DNA of 64,000 nt. Origin: Gemmobacter sp034519525. GTDB taxonomy: Bacteria > Pseudomonadota > Alphaproteobacteria > Rhodobacterales > Rhodobacteraceae. Location: the NCBI GenBank assembly GCA_034519525.1, contig JAXHOJ010000033.1, forward strand, positions 35,404 to 99,403, in the 5' to 3' direction. Positions 1-7,922 of this stretch are shown piece after piece. Within the stretch, counting starts at the first letter, position 1. Every line of letters begins with the position of its first letter. The translations under genes and the position numbers were made by a program. The notes beneath the pieces are model-generated. The model was not told the origin of the DNA. It saw only the letters and a list, made by a program, of their open reading frames with translations, and searched no databases.

Positions 1-354
1 TTCTCGGTCTGGGCCGATCCGTGGAACCCTGTGAAATTGCAGTTCTATTCCTCGGGCTGGGATTTCAGCGGCGGTGGCAGCGCCGATCTGGGCGTGCAGG
101 TGGACCGGCGCGAGGCCTGGTCGCTGACCGATGCAGAGCTGTTTCAGAATTCGGTGCTGTTCAACCTGCCGGAAGGCGATGCCTCGACCCGGTTCCTGAT
201 GGAAGTGGTGGAGGGGCAGACCCTGCATCTGGGCAATGATGATGGCGACCATGTGCAAAGCTATTCTCTGGCCGGATCTTCCGCCTCGATCCAGGCGCTG
301 ATCGCCTGTGTCGATGCGCTGGCCGAGGATGATGACGGCAATCCGTTCAACTGA
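1..354 (+). CDS. Hypothetical protein, 3' part only
   Basis: The frame is open from the first base of the window to a TGA at 352-354, so only the last 117 residues of a longer protein are present. Seen: no obvious transmembrane segment, an acidic C-terminus (LAEDDDGNPFN) and no family motif I recognise. A GTG at 31 could serve as a start, but the residues before it (WADPWNP) read as ordinary protein, so the gene most likely starts outside the window. A GC-rich hairpin follows the stop. The function is unknown. Confidence 0.6.
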   Translation, partial: FSVWADPWNPVKLQFYSSGWDFSGGGSADLGVQVDRREAWSLTDAELFQNSVLFNLPEGDASTRFLMEVVEGQTLHLGNDDGDHVQSYSLAGSSASIQALIACVDALAEDDDGNPFN

Positions 355-358
355 CAGC

Positions 359-392
359 AAAAGGGCCGGGCGGGGTGCCCGGCCCGGTCTTT
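359..392. terminator. Hairpin between convergent genes
   Basis: A perfect 9-bp stem (363-371 with 377-385, loop of 5) is preceded by A residues and followed by GGTCTTT. It lies between the end of the first plus-strand gene and the end of dtd on the minus strand, so it may terminate from both sides. Confidence 0.55.
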
Positions 393-456
393 CGGGTGTC
401 TGGTCCCTGTCCTGCCTGCGTCCCGTCCGCGTCCCGCTTCTGTCGGGACGCCGGGA

Positions 457-897
457 TTACGCCGCGGTATCCATCCAGATCGTCACCGGCCCCTGATTGA
501 CCAGCGCCACATCCATATCGGCGCCGAAAATGCCATTCGCCGTGGCCAGCCCTTCGGCCTGCAGCCGGGCGGTGAAATACTCGTAAAGCCGCTTGCCCTC
601 GTCCGGGGCGGCAGCGGTGGAAAAGCCGGGGCGGTTGCCACGCAGATCGGCGGCCAGCGTGAACTGGCTGACCACCAGACAGGCGCCGCCGCTGTCGCGG
701 ACCGACAGGTTCATCTTGCCCGCCGCATCCTTGAAGATGCGCAGCTTGGCGATCTTGGCGGCCAGCTGATCGGCCTCGCGTTCGGTATCGCCCTGCATGG
801 CGCAGACGAGGATCATCAGGCCTGCGCCGATCTCGCCTGCCACCACGCCATCCACCGTGACGCGGGCGCTGGAAACCCGCTGAACGACAGCCCTCAA
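457..897 (-). CDS. dtd: D-aminoacyl-tRNA deacylase
   Basis: This 146-residue cytoplasmic proofreading enzyme removes D-amino acids wrongly attached to tRNAs. The length is normal for Dtd. The N-terminus MRAVVQRVSSARVTVDG is typical. The SQFTLAAD motif is at residues 77-84, and the C-terminal cross-subunit motif NGIFGADM...NQGPVT is at 121-139. The usual NDGPVT is NQGPVT here, a mild variation. The start overlaps the end of the upstream sugar kinase by 4 bases (ATGA), so the two are probably cotranscribed and translationally coupled. Confidence 0.95.
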   Translation of the reverse strand: MRAVVQRVSSARVTVDGVVAGEIGAGLMILVCAMQGDTEREADQLAAKIAKLRIFKDAAGKMNLSVRDSGGACLVVSQFTLAADLRGNRPGFSTAAAPDEGKRLYEYFTARLQAEGLATANGIFGADMDVALVNQGPVTIWMDTAA

Positions 898-1817
898 AGC
901 TCGTGGCTCCAGGGTGGGTTGGCGCCGGCGCGGCTGACGGTGATCGCGGCGGCGCGGGTGCCGAGGCTCAGCGCGGCATCCAGCACATCATCCGAAACCG
1001 TGGCCAGCGCGTCTTTCGTCAGCACGCCTGCGGCATCCAGTGCGGCCAGAACGCCCGCGTTGAACGTATCGCCCGCGCCCACGGTATCGGCCACCGTCAC
1101 TTTGGTGGCCGCACCAAAGCGGTTCTGCGTCGCGGTGACAGCGCGCGCCCCGGCGGCGCCTTCGGTGATGAACACGATCTTCGGCCCCAGCGCCAGCACG
1201 CGGCGTGCCAGTTCCGAGACATCGCCTTCGCCCATCAGCCAGTGCAGATCTTCATCCGACAGTTTGACGATATCGGCGCGGGCGATCATCCGGTCGATCC
1301 GGGCGCGATATTCGGCCTCTTTCCCGGCGATGAAACCGGGGCGGATGTTCGGGTCGATCATTGTCACGCGGAACGGCGCCTCGCGCGCCTGCAGCGCCTC
1401 ATAGGTGCTGGCGGCGGGATCGTTCACCAGGCTGATACCGCCAAAGAACAGCGTGTCTACCTCGGGCGGCAGCGCGGGCAGATCTGCCTCGGCCAGCAGG
1501 CGGCCTGCAGTGCCTTCGTCATAGAAGGCATAGGTCGCCTGACCGTTCACCAGTTTCACGAAGGCCACGGTCGTCGGCCGGTCCGACCGCGCGGCGAAAG
1601 CGGTATCCACCTTCGAGGCTTCCAGCGTCTCGACCAGAATCTGCCCCAGCATGTCGGTCGACAGGCCGGAGAAGAACCCCGAGGCCGTCCCCAGCCGCCC
1701 CAGCGCAATGGCCGTGTTGAACACCGCGCCCCCGGCATAGGGGGCAAAGGCCGCCTCGCCCAGGGTGCTTTCGCGCGGCAGCATGTCGATCAGCGCTTCG
1801 CCACAGCTCAGAATCAT
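894..1817 (-). CDS. PfkB-family carbohydrate kinase (fructokinase-like)
   Basis: A 307-residue ribokinase/PfkB-fold sugar kinase. The N-terminus CGEALIDMLP and the GGAVFNTA segment fit the substrate-binding side. The C-terminal PfkB signature with the anion hole and catalytic Asp, DTVGAGDTFNAG, lies near residues 244-255. By family it phosphorylates a sugar such as fructose with ATP; the exact sugar cannot be read from sequence. The ATG at 1815-1817 has a good ribosome site (GGGAGGG). It overlaps dtd downstream by 4 bases. No sugar transporter lies next to it. Confidence 0.88.
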   Translation of the reverse strand: MILSCGEALIDMLPRESTLGEAAFAPYAGGAVFNTAIALGRLGTASGFFSGLSTDMLGQILVETLEASKVDTAFAARSDRPTTVAFVKLVNGQATYAFYDEGTAGRLLAEADLPALPPEVDTLFFGGISLVNDPAASTYEALQAREAPFRVTMIDPNIRPGFIAGKEAEYRARIDRMIARADIVKLSDEDLHWLMGEGDVSELARRVLALGPKIVFITEGAAGARAVTATQNRFGAATKVTVADTVGAGDTFNAGVLAALDAAGVLTKDALATVSDDVLDAALSLGTRAAAITVSRAGANPPWSHEL

Positions 1818-1942
1818 GGAAACCCTCCCGAATATTGTCCGGTTATAGCCGATTTTCTTGTGTTAGCGCAAACATTCACATCGCCGCGATGCATGGATTT
1901 GAGCAATTACCCGAACGAAGAATAATTGCCCGCCCCTTTATC

Positions 1943-1960
1943 TTGGCCCAAATATCCTCG
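1943..1960 (-). repeat. Dispersed gene-end motif, copy 1
   Basis: On the minus strand this reads TATTTGGGCCAAGA, a copy of the sequence that recurs at many gene ends in this window. It lies between purC and the sugar kinase, followed by a run of G/C. Confidence 0.6.
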
Positions 1961-2012
1961 GGGGGGCCGCAGGCGGGGGGCAGACAGCCCCCCTCGGCGC
2001 CGCCCGCCCCGC

Positions 2013-2978
2013 TCAGGCGGTGAAATAGGGCGCCAGATTGCCGCGCACGCGGTCCAGCACTGTGTCGCCTGCAAGATCGGGGACGAAGGTTTCGCCGGTG
2101 ATCGCCTCATAGGCCTGGATATAGACCCGGCTGGTCTGTTCGATCATCTCGGCCGGAATCTCGGGGATCTCATCCACATAGGGATCGCAGCGCGCGGCGA
2201 CCCAGGCGCGGATCACATCCTTGTCAAAGCTGGGCGGGCGGCTGCCGTCGCGCAGCGCCGCCTCATAGCCATCGGCCAGCCAGTAGCGGCTGGAATCCGG
2301 CGTATGGATTTCATCGGCGAGCAGGATAGTGCCTGCCGCATCCACGCCGAATTCATATTTGGTATCCACCAGGATCAGGCCGCGTTCTGCCGCCATCTGC
2401 TGGCCACGGGCGAACAGCGCCAGCGCCTTGGCCGAAACCTCGTCCCATTGCGCGGCGCTCAGCAGGCCCTGGTCCACGATTTCGGCGGCGGTCAGCGGTT
2501 CGTCATGGCCGCCGTCGAAGGCCTTCGACGTCGGGGTGATGATCGGCTGCGGCAGGGCCTCGTTGTCGCGCAGCCCGTCGGGCAGGGTATGGCCATACAT
2601 CTGCCGCTGCCCCTTCTTGTACAGAGGCAGGATCGAGGTGCCGGTGGTGCCCGCCAGATAGCCGCGCACCACGATTTCCACCGGCAGGATGGTCAGGTGC
2701 TGGCCGATCACCACATTGGCATCGGGATAGGCGATGACATGATTGGGGCAGATGTCGGCCGTGCGGTCGAACCAGAAGCGCGCCACCTGGGTCAGCACCT
2801 GACCCTTGAACGGAATGGCCGCGAGGATCCGGTCAAAGGCCGAGATCCGGTCGGACGAGATCAGGATGCGCCGTCCTTCGGGATATTCCGCCGTTGGCGG
2901 CAGATCATAGCAATCGCGCACCTTGCCGAAATAAGGGGCAGGCAATTCCGGGATACGGGCTTCGGTCAGAACGCGCAT
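2013..2978 (-). CDS. purC: Phosphoribosylaminoimidazole-succinocarboxamide synthase (SAICAR synthase)
   Basis: This enzyme of purine synthesis joins CAIR and aspartate using ATP. The 321-residue protein shows family motifs in order: GKVRDCYDLP near the N-terminus, SSDRISAFD, KGQVLTQ, VVRGYLAGT, LVDTKYEFG and EIHTPDSSRYW. It is the longer SAICAR-synthase form rather than the roughly 240-residue E. coli type. The frame runs on to 3032, but the ATG at 2978 has a GGAGG site at the right distance and begins where homologous sequence starts (MRVLTEARIPEL), so I chose it. It stands alone among unrelated genes. Confidence 0.93.
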   Translation of the reverse strand: MRVLTEARIPELPAPYFGKVRDCYDLPPTAEYPEGRRILISSDRISAFDRILAAIPFKGQVLTQVARFWFDRTADICPNHVIAYPDANVVIGQHLTILPVEIVVRGYLAGTTGTSILPLYKKGQRQMYGHTLPDGLRDNEALPQPIITPTSKAFDGGHDEPLTAAEIVDQGLLSAAQWDEVSAKALALFARGQQMAAERGLILVDTKYEFGVDAAGTILLADEIHTPDSSRYWLADGYEAALRDGSRPPSFDKDVIRAWVAARCDPYVDEIPEIPAEMIEQTSRVYIQAYEAITGETFVPDLAGDTVLDRVRGNLAPYFTA

Positions 2979-3105
2979 GGGGCCTCCGGTCTCTGGTTGC
3001 CCGGCTATTGCGCAGCGGGCGCGGCAAGTCAATCACGCGGCGCGCGGGCGGCGGCGGGGCGGGGGGCTTTCTGCCCCCCACGCGCCTTCGGCGCTCCCCC
3101 CGAGG

Positions 3106-3157
3106 GTATTTGGGCCAAGAGGAAGGCAGCCCTTTCCCCTTGGCCCAAATACCCCGG
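3106..3157. repeat. Dispersed gene-end motif, copies 2 and 3 as an inverted pair
   Basis: GTATTTGGGCCAAGAGGAAG at 3106-3125 is followed, in the opposite direction, by the same core at about 3132-3154. The pair sits between the end of the zinc-ribbon gene and the start of purC. Both copies are flanked by C/G runs and could fold into a long hairpin. Confidence 0.65.
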
Positions 3158-3186
3158 GGGAGCCCGCAGGGCGGGGGCGGAGCCCC

Positions 3187-4269
3187 CTATTTCTTCAGGG
3201 CGAAGATGATCCCGGCCACCACCAGCGCGGCGAGGATCGCGAAGGCGATCTTCCACTTGCTCCAGGGGCGTTCGCCCTGCACCTTGCCGGTCTGGCCGTT
3301 CACGACAAAGCGGTAGGTCTGGCCGTTGTATTTATAGGCGGCCATCCAGACCGGCAGCAGGACATGCTTGAAGGTTTCCGCCGAATATTCGGTATCGACC
3401 GAGGTGATGCGCTGTTCATCGCCGCCGATGTCGCGGCGCACATCCGCGGCGATCACCTGTGCCATGACCTCGCGCGCGCGGGCCTGACCTTCGGCGAGGC
3501 CGATCGTATAGCCCTCGGCGGTGAAGCCTGCCAGATAATCGGCGCGATAGGGGGCGAGCTGCCCCAGATCCCAGGGCGCCAGCGCATCGGTATAGCGGCG
3601 CGGCAGCGATTGCGAGGCCAGCACCAGCACATCGTCGAAGCTGCGTTTCACCCAGCCGCGCGCCCCGCTCCACCTTGTCTTGCGTTCCTGCACCTGTTTG
3701 GGCTTGCCGTCATCCATCACCGTGCGGGTGACATAGTAATGATCGCCGCGCTGGCCGGTATAGGCGCTGCGGGTGGCGGCATCAAAGGTCCAGTAGGGCA
3801 CATAGATGCCGTTCATCGCCCGGCCCTTGCGGGCGTAATCCACGAGACCGCCGGGGGCGAACCACAGGCGGCCCAGCCAGTCTGTCATCGCCTTGCGGGC
3901 GGCGCGTTCGTCCAGCGCGAAGGGCACCAGCGCCTGTGGCTTGATCTGGCGGTGGCTGCCGGTGCCGATCACCACCGGGGTGGCGCAGAACGGACATTCG
4001 CGGGCATGATCGGCGCCGCTGAATTCGACCAGCGCGCCGCAGGAGGGGCAGGGCGTGCTGCGCTGATCCTCCATCGTGCCGGGGGGCAGGGCATCGCGCA
4101 GGGCGCGGTTCAGATCCAGTTCGCCCAGGGCTAGTGCCCTGGCCTCTGGCGCGGCGGGGATGTCCTGTTCCTGGCCGCAATGGCCGCAGCGCAGATGGGT
4201 CTGCCCCGGCGCATAGCGCAGGTCGGCCCCGCAGGCGGAGCAGGGAAAATGGTGATCGGTTTCGGCCAA
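3187..4269 (-). CDS. Zinc-ribbon protein with C-terminal membrane anchor
   Basis: A 360-residue protein with two Cys4 zinc-ribbon-like pairs, C10/C13 with C28/C31 and C74/C77 with C92/C95. A middle region (about 140-330) has no known motif. One hydrophobic helix at about residues 336-356 is followed by KK, so the protein is probably tail-anchored with its bulk in the cytoplasm. Such proteins are often labelled helicase or PriA-like in databases, but no helicase motif is visible. It begins 15 bases after the end of the SPFH-domain gene, so they likely share a transcript. The function is unknown; a role in the SPFH membrane assembly is inferred from position. Confidence 0.75.
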   Translation of the reverse strand: MAETDHHFPCSACGADLRYAPGQTHLRCGHCGQEQDIPAAPEARALALGELDLNRALRDALPPGTMEDQRSTPCPSCGALVEFSGADHARECPFCATPVVIGTGSHRQIKPQALVPFALDERAARKAMTDWLGRLWFAPGGLVDYARKGRAMNGIYVPYWTFDAATRSAYTGQRGDHYYVTRTVMDDGKPKQVQERKTRWSGARGWVKRSFDDVLVLASQSLPRRYTDALAPWDLGQLAPYRADYLAGFTAEGYTIGLAEGQARAREVMAQVIAADVRRDIGGDEQRITSVDTEYSAETFKHVLLPVWMAAYKYNGQTYRFVVNGQTGKVQGERPWSKWKIAFAILAALVVAGIIFALKK

Positions 4270-4284
4270 GATTGCGGCTCCGCT

Positions 4285-5394
4285 TCAGGCGCCGGGCGGC
4301 GGCGGCGGGGGCACCTGGGCGAAAAGCGCGGCCAGTTCGGTTTCGCCTGCGGGTTTCCATCCCTCCATTCCGGCGGCCCAGACGAGGCTGGCGCGTGTGA
4401 CGGCGCCGGACAGGATCATGCCGCGCAGATCGGTTTCCGGGAAGGGCCCCCGGGTCGCGCCGTTTTCAGCCAGATGCCATTCCTTGGCCGCAGGGGGTGG
4501 AGGGGGCGGGGGTGGGGCTGCCGGGCGGGTGGCGACAGGCGCCGCGCCCCAGGGGCCTGTTGCCTGTTGCGCCATGCCCAGACCCAGGGCCGCGCCCATG
4601 CCTGCGCCCATGGCATCCAACAGGGCACCGCCCGGCCTGTCCAGCGCCTCTGCCGCGTTGAACTGCATGTATTTGCCCAGATCGCCTGCGATGCCGATGG
4701 AGCTGCGCTTATCAAGCACCTTTTCCACCTCTTCGGGCAGGCTGATGTTTTCGATATAGAATTCGGGCAGAGTCAGCCCGTAGTCGGTGATCTTGGGGGC
4801 AATCGCCGTGGCGATTAGCTTGGCCAGATCGGCGGTATTGGCCGCCATATCCAGCACGGGGATGCCCGATCCGGCCAGAACCCGGCTCATTTCCTGGACG
4901 ATCACATTGCGGATCTGGTTCGAAATCTCGTCGGCGGTGAATTCGCCATCGGTGCCCACTACCTCTTTCAGGAAGACCGCCGGATCGGCCACGCGCATCG
5001 AATAGGTGCCGAAGGCGCGCAGGCGCACGGCGCCGAATTCGGGATCGCGGCAGATGATCGGATTCTTGGTGCCCCATTTCAGATCGTTGAAGCGGGTGGT
5101 GGAGACGAAATAGACCTCGCTCTTGAACGGCGACTGGAAGGCATGATCCCAGTGCTGCAGCGTGGTCATGATCGGCATGTTGTTGGTTTCAAGCATGTAA
5201 AGCCCGGGGCCGAAGACATCGGCCAGCTGCCCCTCATGCACGAAAACCGCGGCCTGCCCTTCGCGGACGGTCAGCTTGGCACCGTATTTGATCGCCTGTC
5301 CGCGCCGTTCGAACCGCCAGACCATCGTATCGCGCGTATCATCAAGCCAGGAGATGACGTCGATGAACTCGCCTTTGAACAGATCGAAAACCAT
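4285..5394 (-). CDS. SPFH-domain protein with C-terminal GYF domain
   Basis: A 369-residue protein of the COG4260-type stomatin/prohibitin-like family (sometimes called virion-core-like). Residues about 20-240 form the SPFH body (VREGQAAVFVHEGQLADVFGPG near the start). An Ala/Gly-rich segment and a proline run (about 290-302) follow, then a GYF_2-like domain (EWHLAENGATRGPFPETDL...GMEGWKPAGE). SPFH proteins oligomerise on membranes, and GYF domains usually bind proline-rich peptides; the protein's own tail and linker are proline-rich. The typical zinc ribbon of the family is absent but occurs in the next gene. It may belong to the same envelope-stress group as the upstream genes. Confidence 0.82.
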   Translation of the reverse strand: MVFDLFKGEFIDVISWLDDTRDTMVWRFERRGQAIKYGAKLTVREGQAAVFVHEGQLADVFGPGLYMLETNNMPIMTTLQHWDHAFQSPFKSEVYFVSTTRFNDLKWGTKNPIICRDPEFGAVRLRAFGTYSMRVADPAVFLKEVVGTDGEFTADEISNQIRNVIVQEMSRVLAGSGIPVLDMAANTADLAKLIATAIAPKITDYGLTLPEFYIENISLPEEVEKVLDKRSSIGIAGDLGKYMQFNAAEALDRPGGALLDAMGAGMGAALGLGMAQQATGPWGAAPVATRPAAPPPPPPPPAAKEWHLAENGATRGPFPETDLRGMILSGAVTRASLVWAAGMEGWKPAGETELAALFAQVPPPPPPGA

Positions 5395-5505
5395 GGTGCC
5401 TGCCTTTCAGACCGGGATGCGCGGCGCGCGGGAAGATGGCGTTCCTGTCTGCCAACATAACCATGCCGCACAAGGTTTGAAGCCCTGTCGCATCTTGCGC
5501 TTGCT

Positions 5506-5528
5506 CTTTTCCAAATACTCCCGCCGGA
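5506..5528 (-). repeat. Dispersed gene-end motif, diverged copy
   Basis: The minus strand reads GAGTATTTGGAAAAGAGCAAG, close to the shared gene-end sequence but with A for several G positions. It lies between the DUF2927 gene and the SPFH gene. Confidence 0.5.
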
Positions 5529-5578
5529 GGCAGCGCCGAGGTGCCGGGCCGCAGGCCGGGCACCGAGAGGAAAGGGAT

Positions 5579-5600
5579 GCAGGGCCCGAAAGGGCCCTGC
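5579..5600 (-). terminator. Perfect hairpin after the DUF2927 gene
   Basis: GCAGGGCCC and GGGCCCTGC flank a GAAA loop, a 9-bp perfect stem. It starts 19 bases after the DUF2927 stop on the minus strand and is followed by CCTTTCC rather than a clean T run. It may separate the XpaC/TelA/DUF2927 transcript from the SPFH gene. Confidence 0.5.
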
Positions 5601-5618
5601 GCCGCATGATGATTGGCC

Positions 5619-6593
5619 CTAGCTGGAGCCGCCGATCAGGCGGCTGGCGATGGCTTTCACGATCGGCCGGGCCTCGGCCGCTGTCATGCCCGGCCGCAGC
5701 GCCGGGTCATAAAGCATCTTCAGCATCAGCTCGTCCTGCCGGGTCAGCAGGGCGAATTCTTCATCATCGTTGAAGATCGAGGGCCGGGCCAGCGGGCTGT
5801 CATTGGCCAGACCCAGACCCTGCGCAATTTCCTCGTGCAGGCAGGACAGGCGCAGCAGATCCGGGTGTTCGGCGCGCACCACGGCAAAGGCCCGGGCATA
5901 GGTGGAGGCGCTGCCTTCCGACAGGGCATAGACGATGCAATAGGTGGAGCGCGGCAGGTCGGTCAGCCCGGCCACTTCGGGCGCGGAAAGTTCGGGCAGG
6001 GTGCTGCGGATCACCGGGCCAAGGGCGCGGCGTTCGTCTTCGTTCACCACATGGATGAAGAAATTGGCGCCACTGTCCGACAGGGTGATCGGATGGCCGG
6101 TGATGGATTGCAGCCGGGCCAGATAAGACCCGATCAGCGCCCGGTCGGTGGCCCGCCGCTGCGCGGGCACCGAGGCGCCGAAGGCCACCGAGACGCGCAC
6201 GGGCTGTGCCCAGCGGCGCAGGCGGCTGGTGGTTTCCTGCGCCATCAGACCGGCAGAGGTGCGGCGGTATTCATCGAACAGGGCCACCCGGATGAAATTC
6301 TCGGTCAGCATCGTGTCGGTGAAGGGGGTATCCTTGCCGCCGCCATCGGTGCGCAGCAGACCTTGCCCCAGCAGATCGGCCTGCACCTTGGCGTAATAGG
6401 CCGCCAGCGCCAGGCTTTCGGGCGAGGGTGCGGGGGGCGCCGCCGGAAGGGCGGGCGGCACCATGGGCCGGGGCAGCGGGCGGGGCTGTGGCGCCACCGC
6501 CAGCTGCGGCGCGCAGCCCGCAAGAGCCACCAGCAGCGCCAGAAGGGCTGCGGCGGTCCCGGGGCGGCGGCAGGGGGGTATGGCCCGGGGCAA
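5619..6593 (-). CDS. DUF2927 lipoprotein, possible metalloprotease fold
   Basis: A 324-residue secreted lipoprotein. The signal peptide ends in a lipobox with Cys27 (ALAGC), followed by a Pro/Ala-rich linker to about residue 75. The DUF2927 domain occupies about 95-320 and includes CLHEEIAQGLGL at 251-262, an HEExxQ-like stretch that resembles a zinc-protease active site, and FNDDEEFALLT after it. The activity is not established; protease function is inferred from the motif. It starts 15 bases after the end of the TelA-like gene, which points to one operon. Confidence 0.85.
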   Translation of the reverse strand: MPRAIPPCRRPGTAAALLALLVALAGCAPQLAVAPQPRPLPRPMVPPALPAAPPAPSPESLALAAYYAKVQADLLGQGLLRTDGGGKDTPFTDTMLTENFIRVALFDEYRRTSAGLMAQETTSRLRRWAQPVRVSVAFGASVPAQRRATDRALIGSYLARLQSITGHPITLSDSGANFFIHVVNEDERRALGPVIRSTLPELSAPEVAGLTDLPRSTYCIVYALSEGSASTYARAFAVVRAEHPDLLRLSCLHEEIAQGLGLANDSPLARPSIFNDDEEFALLTRQDELMLKMLYDPALRPGMTAAEARPIVKAIASRLIGGSS

Positions 6594-6608
6594 GGGCGCG
6601 GCCTCCGG

Positions 6609-7781
6609 TCAGGCGGTGGCGGCGGGGCGGGGCGCCCGCGCGCTGGCGGCAGACAGCGTATCGCGCAGTTCGGTTTCCATCTTCTGCAGATCGGCCTCGG
6701 CGGCGGCGCGTTTGGCCTTGCCTTCATCGGCAATCGCCAGGCTTTCCTCGATCGTGGCGATCAGGGTGGCATTGGCCTGTTTCACCGCTTCGATGTCAAA
6801 GACGCCGCGTTCCATTTCGGTGCGCACGACGCGGTTGGTTTCCTGCAGGTTCTTGGCATTGGCGGTCAGCAGTTCGTTCGTCAGGTCGCTGGCTTCGCTG
6901 ATCGCCTCGGCAGCCTCGCGTGACCGCTGGATGGTGACGGCCTGCGCCAGCTGGGTTTCCCACAGCGGCACGGTGTTCACGAGGGTGGAATTGATCTTTG
7001 TGACCAGCGATTTGTCGTTTTCCTGCACCAGACGGATGGAGGGCAGCGACTGCATGGTGACCTGCCGGGTCAGTTTCAGGTCATGCACCCGGCGTTCCAG
7101 ATCATCGCGGGCGGCGCGCAGATCGCGCAGTTCCTGGGCGCGCAGCACCTGTTCGGATTCGGGGGCCGCGGCGACGGCAGCCTCTTTCGCGGGAATATCG
7201 GTGCTGTCGATCTGGGCGAGCTTGGCATCGCCCGCCGCAATGTAAAGCGCCAGCTCGTCATAGAAATCGAGCGTCTTTTCATAGAGCAGATCGAGGCTTT
7301 TGATATCCTTCAGCAGCTTGTGTTCGTGCTGCAGCAGGGTTTCGGTGATGCGGTCGATCTGGCTTTGCACCTCTTCGAATTTCGCCACGAATTCGGCGAA
7401 GGGGGCGGCGCGGCCCAGCAGTTTTTCCCACCAGCTCTGTTCGCGGCGCACATCCAGTTCCGCGGTGGAAAAGCCGCGCAGGGTGCTGACCATCGAGCGC
7501 AGGGAATCGCCTGCGGGGCCGACATCCTTGTTCTTCACATCCACCAGCATGGCCTGGCTGATCTGCTGCAGTTCGGCCTGGGCAGCCGACCCGAAAGAGA
7601 TGATCGATTGGGTATTTCCGATATCCAGTTCGGCCATGCGGCGGCGGATTTCATCCGCGCGGGGCTCGGGGGCCGTTTCCAGCGGCACCACGGCGGGCAC
7701 CGGCACGGGCAGCACGGCGGCGGTGATCTTTTCGGCTTCGGCCAGGGTGGCTTCGGCGTCTTTGCGGATGGAATCGCTCAT
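6609..7781 (-). CDS. TelA-family protein (toxic anion resistance)
   Basis: A 390-residue, mostly alpha-helical cytoplasmic protein. It shows the family pattern of helical stretches rich in Gln/Glu and Asp, such as IISFGSAAQAELQQIS near residue 60 and LVNTVPLWETQLAQAV further on. The length fits TelA/YaaN proteins (360-400). The name comes from plasmid tellurite resistance, but chromosomal members usually sit beside XpaC homologues, as in Bacillus xpaC-yaaN, and the real job is unclear. It lies 141 bases after the XpaC-like gene and 15 bases before the DUF2927 gene, so it is probably part of one envelope-related operon. Tellurite resistance should not be assumed. Confidence 0.88.
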   Translation of the reverse strand: MSDSIRKDAEATLAEAEKITAAVLPVPVPAVVPLETAPEPRADEIRRRMAELDIGNTQSIISFGSAAQAELQQISQAMLVDVKNKDVGPAGDSLRSMVSTLRGFSTAELDVRREQSWWEKLLGRAAPFAEFVAKFEEVQSQIDRITETLLQHEHKLLKDIKSLDLLYEKTLDFYDELALYIAAGDAKLAQIDSTDIPAKEAAVAAAPESEQVLRAQELRDLRAARDDLERRVHDLKLTRQVTMQSLPSIRLVQENDKSLVTKINSTLVNTVPLWETQLAQAVTIQRSREAAEAISEASDLTNELLTANAKNLQETNRVVRTEMERGVFDIEAVKQANATLIATIEESLAIADEGKAKRAAAEADLQKMETELRDTLSAASARAPRPAATA

Positions 7782-7922
7782 GGTCTGGTCTCACTCTGCA
7801 ACAGGCGCGCAACCAATCTGCTGGGGGAACTGCGCCGGGGTCATCTGGGAGGTATCCGGGTCGGGGTCTTGGGGCAGGCAAGGATCGGGGCCACGGCGCC
7901 ACCGGGGCGCCGGGGGCGGGTG

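Noticed and set aside
903..1925. Long open frame opposite the sugar kinase
   Set aside because: High-GC DNA gives long shadow frames. The opposite strand encodes a clear PfkB protein with catalytic motifs.
1926..4134. Two long plus-strand frames over purC and the zinc-ribbon gene
   Set aside because: They run opposite genes with good motifs and have no ribosome sites or recognisable domains.
6609..7781. TelA-like gene as a tellurite-resistance island
   Set aside because: No other ter genes are nearby and chromosomal TelA/XpaC pairs are common without resistance.
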